A program made the position numbers and the translations under genes. Positions 51,094 to 62,011 of a stretch of DNA of 64,000 nucleotides are shown one piece after another; the first letter of the stretch is position 1, and each line of letters begins with the position of its first letter. Origin of the DNA: Piscinibacter sp. XHJ-5 (GTDB lineage: Bacteria; Pseudomonadota; Gammaproteobacteria; Burkholderiales; Burkholderiaceae_C); the NCBI RefSeq assembly GCF_029855045.1, contig NZ_CP123228.1, forward strand, positions 5,580,001 to 5,644,000, read 5' to 3'. Under the pieces are notes generated by a model. The model saw only the letters and a program-made list of their open reading frames with translations. It was not told the origin of the DNA and searched no databases.

Positions 51094-51270
51094 ATGATCA
51101 GCCGCCTCAGCGCCCTCGCCGCCGTCTTCGCCGTCGTCACCACCGCCTCCCTGGCCTACGCCGCCAACGTGCAGCAGGAACGAGCCCTCCAGGCCGCCTG
51201 CAATCCGATGCCCGTGCTGCAGTTCGAGCCCGTGACCATCATCGGCAAGCGCGCCGACGCATCGCTCTGA
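51094..51270 (+). CDS. 58-residue exported peptide
   Basis: A short gene, with CAGGAG as ribosome-binding site. MISRLSALAAVFAVVTTASLAYAA is a clear signal peptide, leaving about 35 mature residues with one cysteine (QAACNP) and the ending FEPVTIIGKRADASL. The VTIIGKR segment resembles TonB-box-like (E)TIVVTA/G tails seen in small proteins of this bacterial group, but I cannot assign a family. An intrinsic terminator follows at 51327, making it an independent transcription unit. Confidence 0.6.
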   Translation: MISRLSALAAVFAVVTTASLAYAANVQQERALQAACNPMPVLQFEPVTIIGKRADASL

Positions 51271-51326
51271 TCCTCCGAGTTCCAGAGGCGCCGGCGCCAG
51301 CCGCCGCCTGCCGGACCGCTTCGTCG

Positions 51327-51365
51327 GCCCGAGTCCCACCGATCTCCGGGCCTCGGGCTTTTTTT
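51327..51365 (+). terminator. Rho-independent terminator after the small exported peptide
   Basis: GCCCGAG (51327-51333) pairs with CTCGGGC (51352-51358) across an 18-base loop and is followed directly by seven T residues (51359-51365). This is the clearest intrinsic terminator in the window, 57 bases after the 51270 stop. Confidence 0.75.
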
Positions 51366-51419
51366 CGTCCGGGTCGTGCCGCCGACGGCAGCGGCGGGCG
51401 CAGTGAGAAAATGCGCGCC

Positions 51420-51931
51420 ATGACCGCCTTTCCCGTCGCGCGCCGTCCCTGGCTGCTCTGGGCCCTCGCCTCGGCGCTCGCCGCGCCGGCGGCGGGAGCG
51501 CTCGATGCGCCGGCCGGACGCGTCGTGCTGACGGTCACCGGCGAGATCGAGCAGCGCAATGCGCCGGACGGTGCCCAGTTCGACATGGCCATGCTCGAGA
51601 AGCTGCCGCAGCGCAGCTATTCCACGCGCACGCCCTGGTACCCGGAGCCGCGCAAGTTCACCGGCGTGCTGCTGCGCGACCTGCTCGCCGCGGTGGGCGC
51701 GCGTGGGAAGACCGTCAAGGCCGTCGCGCTGAACGACTACCGCGTCGACATCCCCGTCGAGGACGCCGCCCGCCACGACCTGATGGTGGCGTACCGCCTC
51801 GACGACAAGCCGATGGCCGTGCGCGACAAGGGCCCGCTGGTCGTCATCTATCCCTTCGACGCCCAGCCGGAACTGCGCAGCGCGGTCAACTACAGCCGCG
51901 CGGCCTGGCAGCTCAAGCAGCTCGAGTTGCG

Positions 51932-51935
<4 letters not shown>
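51420..51935 (+). CDS. Exported molybdopterin-fold (SUOX-like) domain protein
   Basis: 171 residues from ATG at 51420. A signal peptide (ARRPWLLWALASALAAPAAGA) precedes a sulphite-oxidase-type fold fragment: VVLTVTGEIEQRN, FTGVLLRDLLAAVGARGKTVKAVALNDYRVDIPVEDA and YPFDAQPELRS. The Mo-ligating cysteine of true enzymes is absent (no cysteine in the mature part), so it likely binds a ligand or acts as a sensor partner. Its stop overlaps the GTG start of the hybrid kinase (GTGA), suggesting a periplasmic accessory for that kinase. Confidence 0.75.
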
Positions 51936-54186
<2,251 letters not shown>

Positions 54187-54190
<4 letters not shown>

Positions 54191-54204
54191 CTGCTCGCAG
54201 CTAC
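54187..54204. terminator. Hairpin containing both stop codons of converging genes
   Basis: GTAGCTG and CAGCTAC form a 7-base-pair stem around a CTCG loop. The hybrid kinase TAG (54188-54190) and the murB stop on the other strand (54201-54203) both lie in this stem, so the two genes converge on one shared hairpin. Confidence 0.45.
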
Positions 54205-55217
54205 ACCACGACGGGCTCCGGCTCCAGGCGTATCCCGAACCTGCCGTACACGCTCTCCTGTATCGCGCGCGCCAGGGTCATCACCTCCGACCCGATGGCC
54301 CCGCCGCGGTTGACCAGCACGAGCGCCTGCTTCTCGTAGACGCCGGCCTTGCCCACCGTCTTGCCCTTCCACCCGCACGCATCGATCATCCAGCCCGCCG
54401 CGAGCTTCACGCTGCCGTCGGGCATCGGGTAGTGCACGATCTCCGGGTCGCGGCCGATGATGTCGCGGCATTGCTCCGGCGTGACCACCGGGTTCTTGAA
54501 GAAGCTGCCGGCATTGCCGATCTGCGCGGGGTCGGGCAGCTTGGCACGGCGAATCGCGATGATCCAGTCGGCGATCTGCTGCGCGCTCGGCTGCGTGATG
54601 CCGGTCTCGGACACCTTGCGCTCGAGCTCCAGGTAGCCCAGGACCGGCTTCCACGGCCGCGGCAGCCGAAACCGCACCCGGGTGATCAGCGTGCGGCCGG
54701 CCAGCGTGTGCTTGAACTCGCTGTCGCGATATCCGAAGGCGCAGATGGAAGCATGCAAGGTCACGCTGCGGCCGGTGACCAGATCGACCGCATCCAGCGA
54801 CTCGAAGCGGTCCTGCAGCTCCAGCCCATAGGCGCCGATGTTCTGCACCGGGGCGGCGCCGACGGTGCCGGGGATCAGCGCCAGGTTCTCCAGCCCCGGG
54901 TAGCCCTGGGCCAGCGTCCAGATGACGAAGTCGTGCCAGTTCTCGCCGGCGCCGGCCTCGACGATCCACGCGTTGTCACGCTCCTCGATGAGCCGCCGGC
55001 CCATGACCTCGACCTTCACGACGACTTGCGGCATGTCGCGGGTGAGCACGATGTTGCTGCCGCCGCCGAGGATGAACTTGGGCGCACGGCCGAGCTGAGG
55101 GTGATCGACCACCTGGCGCACGTCGGCGTCGCTGGTGATGCGCACGAGGGTGTGCGCGACCGCCGGCAGACCGAAGGTGTTGTAGGGTTTCAGGCTCACA
55201 GCCGACTCGACATGCAT
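54201..55217 (-). CDS. murB: UDP-N-acetylenolpyruvoylglucosamine reductase (MurB)
   Basis: 338 residues, type I MurB. FAD-binding GGGSNIVL near residue 50, the ENLALIPGTVGAAPVQNIGAYG segment, RDSEFKHTL and the GNAGSFFKNPVV proton-donor region are all present. It reduces UDP-GlcNAc-enolpyruvate to UDP-MurNAc in peptidoglycan synthesis using NADPH. The ATG at 55217 was chosen over open sequence further upstream. It is divergent from yajQ, 54 bases away, as in many Burkholderiales. Confidence 0.95.
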   Translation of the reverse strand: MHVESAVSLKPYNTFGLPAVAHTLVRITSDADVRQVVDHPQLGRAPKFILGGGSNIVLTRDMPQVVVKVEVMGRRLIEERDNAWIVEAGAGENWHDFVIWTLAQGYPGLENLALIPGTVGAAPVQNIGAYGLELQDRFESLDAVDLVTGRSVTLHASICAFGYRDSEFKHTLAGRTLITRVRFRLPRPWKPVLGYLELERKVSETGITQPSAQQIADWIIAIRRAKLPDPAQIGNAGSFFKNPVVTPEQCRDIIGRDPEIVHYPMPDGSVKLAAGWMIDACGWKGKTVGKAGVYEKQALVLVNRGGAIGSEVMTLARAIQESVYGRFGIRLEPEPVVV

Positions 55218-55271
55218 GAGAGAATTTTCGCCGATCCGCCCATGTCCTTCCTCTGAAGATCTCCTTGCACC

Positions 55272-55760
55272 ATGCCCAGCTTTGACACGGTCCTCGAACC
55301 CAATCTCGTCGAGGTGAAGAACGCCGTCGACCAGACCGCCAAGGAGATCGGCACGCGCTTCGATTTCAAGGGCTCCTCGGCGCGAATCGAGCAGAAGGAC
55401 AAGGAGATCACGCTGTTCGCCGACAGCGATTTCCAGATCGGGCAGGTGATGGACATCCTGCTCGCCAAGCTCACCAAGCGCAATGTCGACGTGCGCTTCC
55501 TCGACCGCAGCGCCAAGATCGAGAAGATCGGCGGCGACAAGGTCAAGCAGCCGCTGACCGTGAAAAACGGCATCGACAGCGACACCGCGAAGAAGATTCA
55601 ATCGCTGGTCAAGCAGAGCAAGCTCAAGGTGCAGGCTGCCATCCAGGGCGACACGGTTCGCGTCACCGGCGCCAAGCGCGACGATCTGCAGTCCGCGATG
55701 CGGCTCATCCGCGACGAAGTCAACGACACGCCGCTCAGCTTCACCAACTTCAGAGACTGA
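55272..55760 (+). CDS. yajQ: YajQ-family protein (UPF0234, putative c-di-GMP effector)
   Basis: 162 residues, usual length. [46 protein letters not shown] and [45 protein letters not shown] are strongly conserved in YajQ. Homologues bind nucleotides, and a Xanthomonas member binds cyclic-di-GMP and acts with a transcription factor. The divergent partner is murB, and a retropepsin-like gene follows 4 bases after the stop. Confidence 0.93.
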   Translation: MPSFDTVLEPNLVEVKNAVDQTAKEIGTRFDFKGSSARIEQKDKEITLFADSDFQIGQVMDILLAKLTKRNVDVRFLDRSAKIEKIGGDKVKQPLTVKNGIDSDTAKKIQSLVKQSKLKVQAAIQGDTVRVTGAKRDDLQSAMRLIRDEVNDTPLSFTNFRD

Positions 55761-55764
55761 TTCG

Positions 55765-56400
55765 ATGCACCGTCTTGTCGGGCCAGGCCTGGCAGTCGCA
55801 TGCCTGGCCGCGTCGGCCCAAACCGTCACGCTGTCCGGCAGCATGGGCGACAAGGCGCTGCTCGTCATCAACGGCATGCCGCGCACGGTGGCCGTCGGCG
55901 CCACGCAGCACGGCGTCAAGCTCGTCAGCGTCTCGCCCAACGAAGCCGTCATCGAGCTGCAGGGCAAGCGCGTGCCGCTGCAGCTGGGAGGCGCACCGGT
56001 CAACCTCGGCGGTGCGGCGAGCGAGGGCAGCGGCTCGCAGATCGTGCTCACGGCCGGTCCCGGCGGGCACTTCGTCACCGGCGGCAGCATCAATGGCCAG
56101 GCGGTGCAGTTCGTGGTCGACACCGGCGCCACCTACGTCGCGATGAGCCAGTCCGAGGCCGACCGCATCGGTCTCAAGTACAAGGCCGGGCGGCGCGGCC
56201 TGATGAACACCGCCAACGGCCAGGTGCCCGCCTACATCACGTCGCTCGATGTCGTGCGGGTCGGCGACGTGCAGGTCTACCACGTCGATGCGGTCGTCTT
56301 TCCGGCCGCGATGGACATCGTGCTGCTCGGCAACAGCTTCCTCACCCGCTTCCAGATGAAGCGCGAGAACGACCGGATGACGCTCGAGCGCCGTCCCTGA
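55765..56400 (+). CDS. Exported retropepsin-like aspartic protease (TIGR02281 family)
   Basis: 211 residues. A short N-terminal signal (MHRLVGPGLAVACLAASAQ) leads to a DUF4124-like beta domain (VINGMPRTVAVGATQHGVKLVSV) and a clan AA protease core with the catalytic VVDTGATYVAMS and the flap-containing LMNTANGQVPAYITSLDVVRVG region, ending ILLGNSFLTRF. This is a single-lobe retropepsin that would dimerise. The substrate is unknown; it starts 4 bases after yajQ and is probably in the same operon. Confidence 0.88.
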   Translation: MHRLVGPGLAVACLAASAQTVTLSGSMGDKALLVINGMPRTVAVGATQHGVKLVSVSPNEAVIELQGKRVPLQLGGAPVNLGGAASEGSGSQIVLTAGPGGHFVTGGSINGQAVQFVVDTGATYVAMSQSEADRIGLKYKAGRRGLMNTANGQVPAYITSLDVVRVGDVQVYHVDAVVFPAAMDIVLLGNSFLTRFQMKRENDRMTLERRP

Positions 56401-56445
56401 CGTCGCCGGTCCCGCGGCGCTGTCACCGCTGGGACAGGGGTCAAA

Positions 56446-56459
56446 AGCACGATCGTGCT
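56446..56459. promoter_or_regulatory. 14-base palindrome upstream of the acyl-CoA dehydrogenase pair
   Basis: AGCACGATCGTGCT is a perfect 14-base inverted repeat, 50 bases before the ATG of the first acyl-CoA dehydrogenase. Its position between coding regions suggests the operator of a TetR-type repressor controlling fatty-acid or dicarboxylate catabolism; the repressor is not encoded in this window. Confidence 0.5.
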
Positions 56460-56509
56460 AAAACCCCCGTGATGGCATCGTGCCGCCCACCGGCACACAG
56501 GAGACAGAC

Positions 56510-57691
56510 ATGGACCTCAACTTCACGCCCGAGGAACAGGCGTTCCGCGCGCAGATCCGCGCCTGGGTGGCCGAGAACCTGCCGCAGGACCTCAGCCACA
56601 AGGTGCACCACGCGCTGCACCTGTCGCGCGACGACATGCAGCGCTGGGCGAAGATCCTCGGCAAGAAAGGCTGGCTGGGCTACGGCTGGCCCCAGCAGTT
56701 CGGCGGCCCCGGCTGGAATGCCGTCCAGCGGCACCTGTTCGAGGAAGAGCTCGCGCGGGCCGGTGCGCCGCGCATCGTGCCGTTCGGGCCGGTGATGGTG
56801 GCGCCGGTGATCATGGCCTTCGGCTCGCCCGAGCAGCAGAAGAAGCACCTGCCCGGCATCATGAGCGGCGAGGTGTGGTGGAGCCAGGGCTACAGCGAGC
56901 CGGGCTCCGGTTCCGACCTGGCGAGCGTGAAGACCCGCGCCGAACGCCGCGGCGACAAGTACATCGTCAACGGCCAGAAAACCTGGACCACGCTCGGCCA
57001 GTACGGCGAATGGATCTTCTGCCTGGTGCGCACCAGCACCGAGGGCAAGCCGCAAACCGGCATCAGCTTCCTGCTGATCGACATGAAGAGCCCTGGGATC
57101 ACCGTGCGGCCCATCATCACGCTGGACGGCGAGCACGAGGTGAACGAGGTGTTCTTCGACAACGTCGAAGTGCCCGTCGAGAACCTCGTCGGCGAGGAGA
57201 ACAAGGGCTGGACGTATGCCAAGTACCTTCTGGCCCACGAGCGCACCAACATCGCCGACGTCAACCGCGCCAAGCGAGAGCTCGAGCGGCTCAAGCGCAT
57301 CGCGCAGGCCGAAGGCGTGTACGACGAGCCGCGCTTTCGCGACCAGATCGCGCTGCTCGAGGTCGACATCGTCGCGCTCGAGATGATGGTGCTGCGCGTG
57401 CTGTCCGCCGAGAAGAGCGGCAAGCAGTCGCTCGATGTCGCCGGCTTGCTGAAGATCCGCGGCAGCGAGATCCAGCAGCGCTACGCCGAGCTGATGATGC
57501 TGGCCGCCGGTCCGTACAGCGTGGCCTTCATCCGGGAGGCGATGGAAGCGGGCTGGCAGGGGGACTGCGTCGGCGCCCACTACATCGCACCGCTCGCGTC
57601 CACCTACTTCAACTACCGCAAGACGACGATCTACGGCGGATCGAACGAAGTTCAGCGCAACATCGTTTCGCAGACCGTGCTGGGAGCCTGA
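56510..57691 (+). CDS. Acyl-CoA dehydrogenase (PimC-like large subunit)
   Basis: 393 residues from ATG at 56510, preceded by AGGAGAC. Motifs QGYSEPGSGSDLASVKTRAERRGDKYIVNGQKTW, GITVRPIITLDGEHEVNEVFFDNVEVP and TTIYGGSNEVQRNIVSQTVLG are typical of acyl-CoA dehydrogenases acting on dicarboxylyl- or branched acyl-CoAs. With the following smaller paralogue it resembles the pimeloyl-CoA dehydrogenase pair (pimC/pimD), but the substrate is not proven. Electrons would go to ETF. Confidence 0.88.
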   Translation: MDLNFTPEEQAFRAQIRAWVAENLPQDLSHKVHHALHLSRDDMQRWAKILGKKGWLGYGWPQQFGGPGWNAVQRHLFEEELARAGAPRIVPFGPVMVAPVIMAFGSPEQQKKHLPGIMSGEVWWSQGYSEPGSGSDLASVKTRAERRGDKYIVNGQKTWTTLGQYGEWIFCLVRTSTEGKPQTGISFLLIDMKSPGITVRPIITLDGEHEVNEVFFDNVEVPVENLVGEENKGWTYAKYLLAHERTNIADVNRAKRELERLKRIAQAEGVYDEPRFRDQIALLEVDIVALEMMVLRVLSAEKSGKQSLDVAGLLKIRGSEIQQRYAELMMLAAGPYSVAFIREAMEAGWQGDCVGAHYIAPLASTYFNYRKTTIYGGSNEVQRNIVSQTVLGA

Positions 57692-57693
57692 CC

Positions 57694-58833
57694 ATGGACT
57701 TCGATTTCACCGACGACCAGGAAATGCTGCGTGACTCCGTGCGCAAGTGGGTCGACAAGGGCTACGACTTCGAGCGGCGCCGCGCCATCGTCAAGCAAGG
57801 CGGCTTCTCGCGCGAAGCCTGGGGCGAGCTCGCGGGGCTGGGGCTCACCGGCCTGCACGTAGCCGAAGCGCACGGCGGCATGGGCTTCGGCCCGGTCGAC
57901 GCGATGGTGGTGATGGAAGAGCTCGGCCGGGGCCTCGTGCTGGAGCCCTTCGCCCAAGGCGCACTCATCGCCGGCAAGGTGCTTTCGCAAGCGCCGCAGG
58001 CGATGCAGGCGGCCTGGCTGCCGAAGATCGCGGGCGGCGAGGCTCTGGTGGTGCTCGCGCACCAGGAACGCGGCGCGCGGTATCGGCTGAACCACGTCGC
58101 GACAGCAGCCAAGGGCAGCGGCGCGAGCTGGACGGTGTCCGGCGCGAAGAGCATCGTGCCGGTGGGCGACCAGGCCGACGCCTTCATCGTGCCGGCGCGC
58201 GTGTCGGGGGCGGTCGACGATGCTGCCGGCGTCGCGCTGTTCCTCGTCGAGCGCAGCGCCGCCGGCGTGGCAACGCGCGGCTACCCGACGCAAGACGGTG
58301 CGCGTGCCGCCGAGGTCACCTTGAACGACGCCCCGGCTGCGCTGATCGTGCCGGCCGGGGAAGGCTTCGGCGCTCTCGAGCGCGCAGTGGACGTCGGCAT
58401 CGCCGCCGTCTGCGCTGAAGCGGTCGGCGCGATGGACAAGCTGGTGGCGCTCACCGTCGAATACATGAACACGCGCAAGCAGTTCGGCGTGCCGATCGCG
58501 ACCTTCCAGGCGCTGCGCCACCGCATCGCCGACGTGAAGATGCAGCTCGAGCTGGGCCGCTCGATGAGCTACTACGCCAGCCTCAAGCTCGACGACGCCC
58601 CCGAGCAGCGCCGCCGCGCGCTCTCCCAGGCCAAGCTGCAGCTGGGCCAGTCGATGCGCTTCGTGGGGCAGCAGTGCATCCAGCTGCATGGCGGCATCGG
58701 CGTGACCGACGAGTACATCGGCAGCCACTACTTCAAGCGGTTGACGGTAATGGAGATGACCTTCGGCGACACGATGCATCACACCGGCGAGGTCTCGCGG
58801 CGCATGCAGGAAACCGCGGGAGTGTTCGGCTGA
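57694..58833 (+). CDS. Acyl-CoA dehydrogenase (PimD-like small subunit)
   Basis: 379 residues. MDFDFTDDQEMLRDSVRKWVDKGYDF begins the family; FAD-binding ALVVLAHQERGARYRLN, VEYMNTRKQFGVPIATFQALRHRIADVKM and QLHGGIGVTDEYIGSHYFKRLTVMEMTFGD follow. It starts 2 bases after the larger paralogue, consistent with a heteromeric enzyme as in pimeloyl-CoA dehydrogenase. Substrate range is uncertain. A P1-type peptidase gene follows 15 bases downstream. Confidence 0.88.
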   Translation: MDFDFTDDQEMLRDSVRKWVDKGYDFERRRAIVKQGGFSREAWGELAGLGLTGLHVAEAHGGMGFGPVDAMVVMEELGRGLVLEPFAQGALIAGKVLSQAPQAMQAAWLPKIAGGEALVVLAHQERGARYRLNHVATAAKGSGASWTVSGAKSIVPVGDQADAFIVPARVSGAVDDAAGVALFLVERSAAGVATRGYPTQDGARAAEVTLNDAPAALIVPAGEGFGALERAVDVGIAAVCAEAVGAMDKLVALTVEYMNTRKQFGVPIATFQALRHRIADVKMQLELGRSMSYYASLKLDDAPEQRRRALSQAKLQLGQSMRFVGQQCIQLHGGIGVTDEYIGSHYFKRLTVMEMTFGDTMHHTGEVSRRMQETAGVFG

Positions 58834-58848
58834 TTCCATAATCGGCCG

Positions 58849-59838
58849 ATGACCGGCTCGATCACCTCCGTCCCCGGCATCCTCTGCGGCCACTTCACCG
58901 ACACCCGCCGTCCGACCGGCTGCACCGTCGTCCTCACGCCTGAGGGGGCGGTGGCGGGTGTCGACGTGCGCGGCGCGGCGCCCGGCACGCGCGAAACCGA
59001 ATTGCTTTCGCCGCTGAATGCGGTGGAGAAGGTGCACGCGGTGCTGCTTGCCGGCGGCAGCGCCTTCGGGCTCGACGCAGCCGGCGGCGTGATGCGCTGG
59101 CTCGAGGAGCGCGGCATCGGCGTGCAGGTGGGCCCCGCACGCGTGCCCATCGTGCCCGCCGCGATCCTGTTCGACCTGTTCACCGGCGACCCCACGATCC
59201 GCCCCGATGCCGCCGCCGGCTATGCCGCGTGCGCGGCGGCCAGCACACAGACGCCCGCCGAGGGCAACGTCGGCGCCGGGGCCGGGGCGGTCGTCGGCAA
59301 GCTGTTCGGCATCCAGCGCGCCATGAAGGGCGGCATCGGCACGGCGGCCCTGACCGTAGGAGGCATCACGGTCGGCGCCATCGTCGCCGTCAACGCGGTC
59401 GGCGACGTCATCGATCCCGCCACCGGCCGGCCGATCGCCGGTGCGCGCAGCGAAGACGGCCGCACGCTGATCCATGCCACGCACGCCATCCTCAACGGCG
59501 AGACGCCCATGCTGATCGAGCCGGCGTCGTCCACCACGCTGGGCGTCATCGCCACCGATGCCGTGCTGACCAAGGCCGAGGCCGGCAAGCTCGCCCAGAT
59601 GGCGCACGACGGCCTGGCCCGCACCATCGACCCGGTGCACACGATGACCGACGGCGACACGCTGTTCGCGCTCGCGACCGGTGCGAGCGGCCAGCGCCGG
59701 CACCTGACGGTGCTGGGTGCTGTCGCAGCCCGCGTCACGGCGCTCGCCGTCCTGAGCGCCGTGCGTGCTGCCGTCGGCCTGGCCGGGCTGCCGGCAGAAC
59801 GCGACCTTCCTCCGTACACCCCACCGCCGACACGATGA
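58849..59838 (+). CDS. P1 family peptidase (DmpA/NylC fold)
   Basis: 329 residues of the self-cleaving DmpA-like/NylC family: SVPGILCGHFTDTRRPTGCTVVL, VHAVLLAGGSAFGLDAAGGVMRWLEE, GAGAGAVVGKLFGIQRAMKGGIGTAA and HTMTDGDTLFALATG near the C-terminus. These enzymes hydrolyse amide bonds of beta-peptides, D-amino acid peptides or nylon oligomers after autoproteolytic maturation. No signal peptide is visible. The stop overlaps the start of a lipoprotein esterase (ATGA), so the two are co-translated. Confidence 0.85.
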   Translation: MTGSITSVPGILCGHFTDTRRPTGCTVVLTPEGAVAGVDVRGAAPGTRETELLSPLNAVEKVHAVLLAGGSAFGLDAAGGVMRWLEERGIGVQVGPARVPIVPAAILFDLFTGDPTIRPDAAAGYAACAAASTQTPAEGNVGAGAGAVVGKLFGIQRAMKGGIGTAALTVGGITVGAIVAVNAVGDVIDPATGRPIAGARSEDGRTLIHATHAILNGETPMLIEPASSTTLGVIATDAVLTKAEAGKLAQMAHDGLARTIDPVHTMTDGDTLFALATGASGQRRHLTVLGAVAARVTALAVLSAVRAAVGLAGLPAERDLPPYTPPPTR

Positions 59839-61241
59839 CCCTCAGCACCCTTGTCTCCCGCCGCCGCGTCCTGTGGGCGCTGGCGACTGCCGCCGCGCTG
59901 CTCGCCGGCTGCCGCACCGCCCCACCCACGCCGTCGGCGCCCGACCCCTTCCAGCCCATCGTCTTCGTGCACGGCAACGGCGACAACGCCGCCGTGTGGA
60001 CGACCACGCTGTGGCGCTTCGAGAGCAATGGCTGGCCGCGACAGCGGCTGTACGCGATCGAACTGCCCTACCCGCTGGCGCGCGAGGACGACACCAAGCC
60101 GCAGGAAGGCCGCACGTCGACCGCCGAGCACATGCAGTTCCTCAAGACCGAGGTCGACAAGGTGCTCAAGGCGACGGGCGCCCGCCAGGTCGTGCTGGTC
60201 GGCAGCTCGCGCGGCGGCTACGCGATCCGCAACTACATCGCCAACGGCGGAGGCGCCGCGAAGGTCTCGCATGCAGTGCTGGGCGGCACGGCGAACCACG
60301 GTGTGTGGGCGGATGCGCAGAACCGGCCGGGCAACGAGTTCAACGGCGCGGGCCCTTTCCTCACCGGCCTCAATGCGCCCAAGGGGCCGCAGGGCGAGGA
60401 GGTCACGCCGGGCCCCAAGTGGATGACCATCCGCTCCGACGTCAACGACAAGTTCGCGCAGCCCGACGGGGCGTGGATAGGCTCGAAGGGCAAGCCCACC
60501 AACGTGAGTTACGACGGGCCGGCGCTGAAAGGCGCCGAGAACGTGCTCATCACCGCCATCGACCACCGCGAGACGGCGTTCGGCCCCAAGGCCTTCTCGG
60601 CGATGTACCGCTTCATCACCGGGCGCGCGCCGGCAACGACGGCCATCGCCCCCGAGGGCCGCGTGGTGCTCGACGGCAAGGTGTCGGGACAGGGGCCGGG
60701 CAACGACGCGGCCAAGGGCAGCTATGTGAACAACCTGCCGCTGGCTGGCGCGCGCGTCGAGGTGTATGCCACCGACCCGGCCACCGGCGAGCGCATCGGC
60801 CAGGCGGTGCACCGCAAGACCGTCGGCGCCGACGGTCTGTGGGGGCCGTTCGAGGCCAGCCCGGCCACGCCGTACGAATTCGTCATCAGCGCGCCGGGCT
60901 ATGCCACGACGCACATCTACCGCTCGCCTTTCCCGCGCTCGTCATCGATCGTGCAGCTGCGGGCCGAGCGCATCGCCGACGCCGATCGCGACGGCAAGGC
61001 GGTCGTCACGCTGACCCGGCCGCGCGGCTACTTCGGCATTCCCCGCGACGTGATCACGCTCGACGGGAAGAGCCCGCCAGGAGGCATCCCGGTCGGCGTG
61101 GCCGGCGTGTCCACCGCCAAGCTGAAGCTGCTCGACTCGCCCAGCCGCAGCGTGGTCGGTGAATTCAACGGCGAGCGCATCGTCGGTCGAGCCTGGCCGA
61201 CGGCCGACAACCACGTGGTGTTTCTCGAGCTCCACCACTGA
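59835..61241 (+). CDS. Lipoprotein alpha/beta-hydrolase with C-terminal beta domain
   Basis: 468 residues. The N-terminus has an arginine-rich signal (SRRRVLWALATAAALLAGC) ending in a lipobox, so the mature enzyme is lipidated at about Cys26. The hydrolase domain has IVFVHGNGDNAAVW for the oxyanion hole and nucleophile motif VLVGSSRGGYAIR (GxSxG), with a likely acid/histidine later in AIDHRETAFG. From about residue 275 a beta-rich module (GARVEVYATDPATGERIG, SIVQLRAERIADADRDG) resembles carboxypeptidase-regulatory or substrate-binding domains. A secreted lipase/esterase or polyester hydrolase is likely; its exact substrate is unknown. Confidence 0.8.
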   Translation: MTLSTLVSRRRVLWALATAAALLAGCRTAPPTPSAPDPFQPIVFVHGNGDNAAVWTTTLWRFESNGWPRQRLYAIELPYPLAREDDTKPQEGRTSTAEHMQFLKTEVDKVLKATGARQVVLVGSSRGGYAIRNYIANGGGAAKVSHAVLGGTANHGVWADAQNRPGNEFNGAGPFLTGLNAPKGPQGEEVTPGPKWMTIRSDVNDKFAQPDGAWIGSKGKPTNVSYDGPALKGAENVLITAIDHRETAFGPKAFSAMYRFITGRAPATTAIAPEGRVVLDGKVSGQGPGNDAAKGSYVNNLPLAGARVEVYATDPATGERIGQAVHRKTVGADGLWGPFEASPATPYEFVISAPGYATTHIYRSPFPRSSSIVQLRAERIADADRDGKAVVTLTRPRGYFGIPRDVITLDGKSPPGGIPVGVAGVSTAKLKLLDSPSRSVVGEFNGERIVGRAWPTADNHVVFLELHH

Positions 61242-61244
61242 GGC

Positions 61245-61961
61245 ATGAAGCTCGCGCAAGTGCTGTTCTCGCAGGGCTTCGGCGCGCGGCGCGAATGCGA
61301 GGGGCTGATCGTCTCGGGTCATGTCACGCTCGGCGGCCAGGTCGTCGACGATCCGTTCATGGAGGTGGAGACCCAGGGACTGGTGTTCGCCGTGCGCGGC
61401 GAGCAGTGGCCGTATCACGCGAAAGCCGTCATCGTGATGAACAAGCCGGCCGGCTACGAGTGCTCGCAGAAGCCGCGTCACCATGAGAGCGTCTACAGCC
61501 TGCTGCCGGCGCCGCTGCGCCGGCGCGACGTGCAGACGGTCGGACGCCTCGACGAGGACACCACCGGGCTGCTGCTGTTCACCGACGACGGTGCGCTGAT
61601 CCACCGCTGGACCTCGCCCAAGCGGCATCTGCCGAAGGTGTACGAGGTCGGCTGCAAGCACCCGGTAAGCGACGGGCAGGCCGGGCAGCTGGCCGCCGGC
61701 GTCACGCTGCTCGACGACCCGGTGCCGGTGCGCGCCGCCGCGGTCGAGGTCACCGGCGAACGGCCGGACGGCCTGCACGGCCTGCGCCTGGTGCTCACCG
61801 AAGGCAAGTACCACCAGGTCAAGCGCATGGTCGCCGCGGTGGGCAACCGCGTCGAGGCGCTGCACCGCAGCGCCTTCGGCGGCCTGACCCTGCCGGCCGA
61901 CCTGGCGCCCGGCCAGTGGCGGTGGATCGCAGACCCTGCCGCGATCGCGGCACCATCCTGA
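61245..61961 (+). CDS. RsuA-family 16S rRNA pseudouridine synthase
   Basis: 238 residues. An S4-like N-terminal domain (MKLAQVLFSQGFGARRECEGLIVSGHVTLGG) precedes the RsuA/RluB catalytic domain with the nucleophile D103 in TVGRLDEDTTGLLLFTDDG and the LVLTEGKYHQVKRMVAAVGNRVEALHR segment. It probably forms pseudouridine 516 in 16S rRNA; related RluE/RluF-type specificity is an alternative. It starts 3 bases after the esterase stop, although the two functions seem unrelated. Confidence 0.9.
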   Translation: MKLAQVLFSQGFGARRECEGLIVSGHVTLGGQVVDDPFMEVETQGLVFAVRGEQWPYHAKAVIVMNKPAGYECSQKPRHHESVYSLLPAPLRRRDVQTVGRLDEDTTGLLLFTDDGALIHRWTSPKRHLPKVYEVGCKHPVSDGQAGQLAAGVTLLDDPVPVRAAAVEVTGERPDGLHGLRLVLTEGKYHQVKRMVAAVGNRVEALHRSAFGGLTLPADLAPGQWRWIADPAAIAAPS

Positions 61962-62011
61962 GCCGCCGTCGGCTCGCATCCTCACGCCCGGCGCACGGGA
62001 TAATTGCCAGC

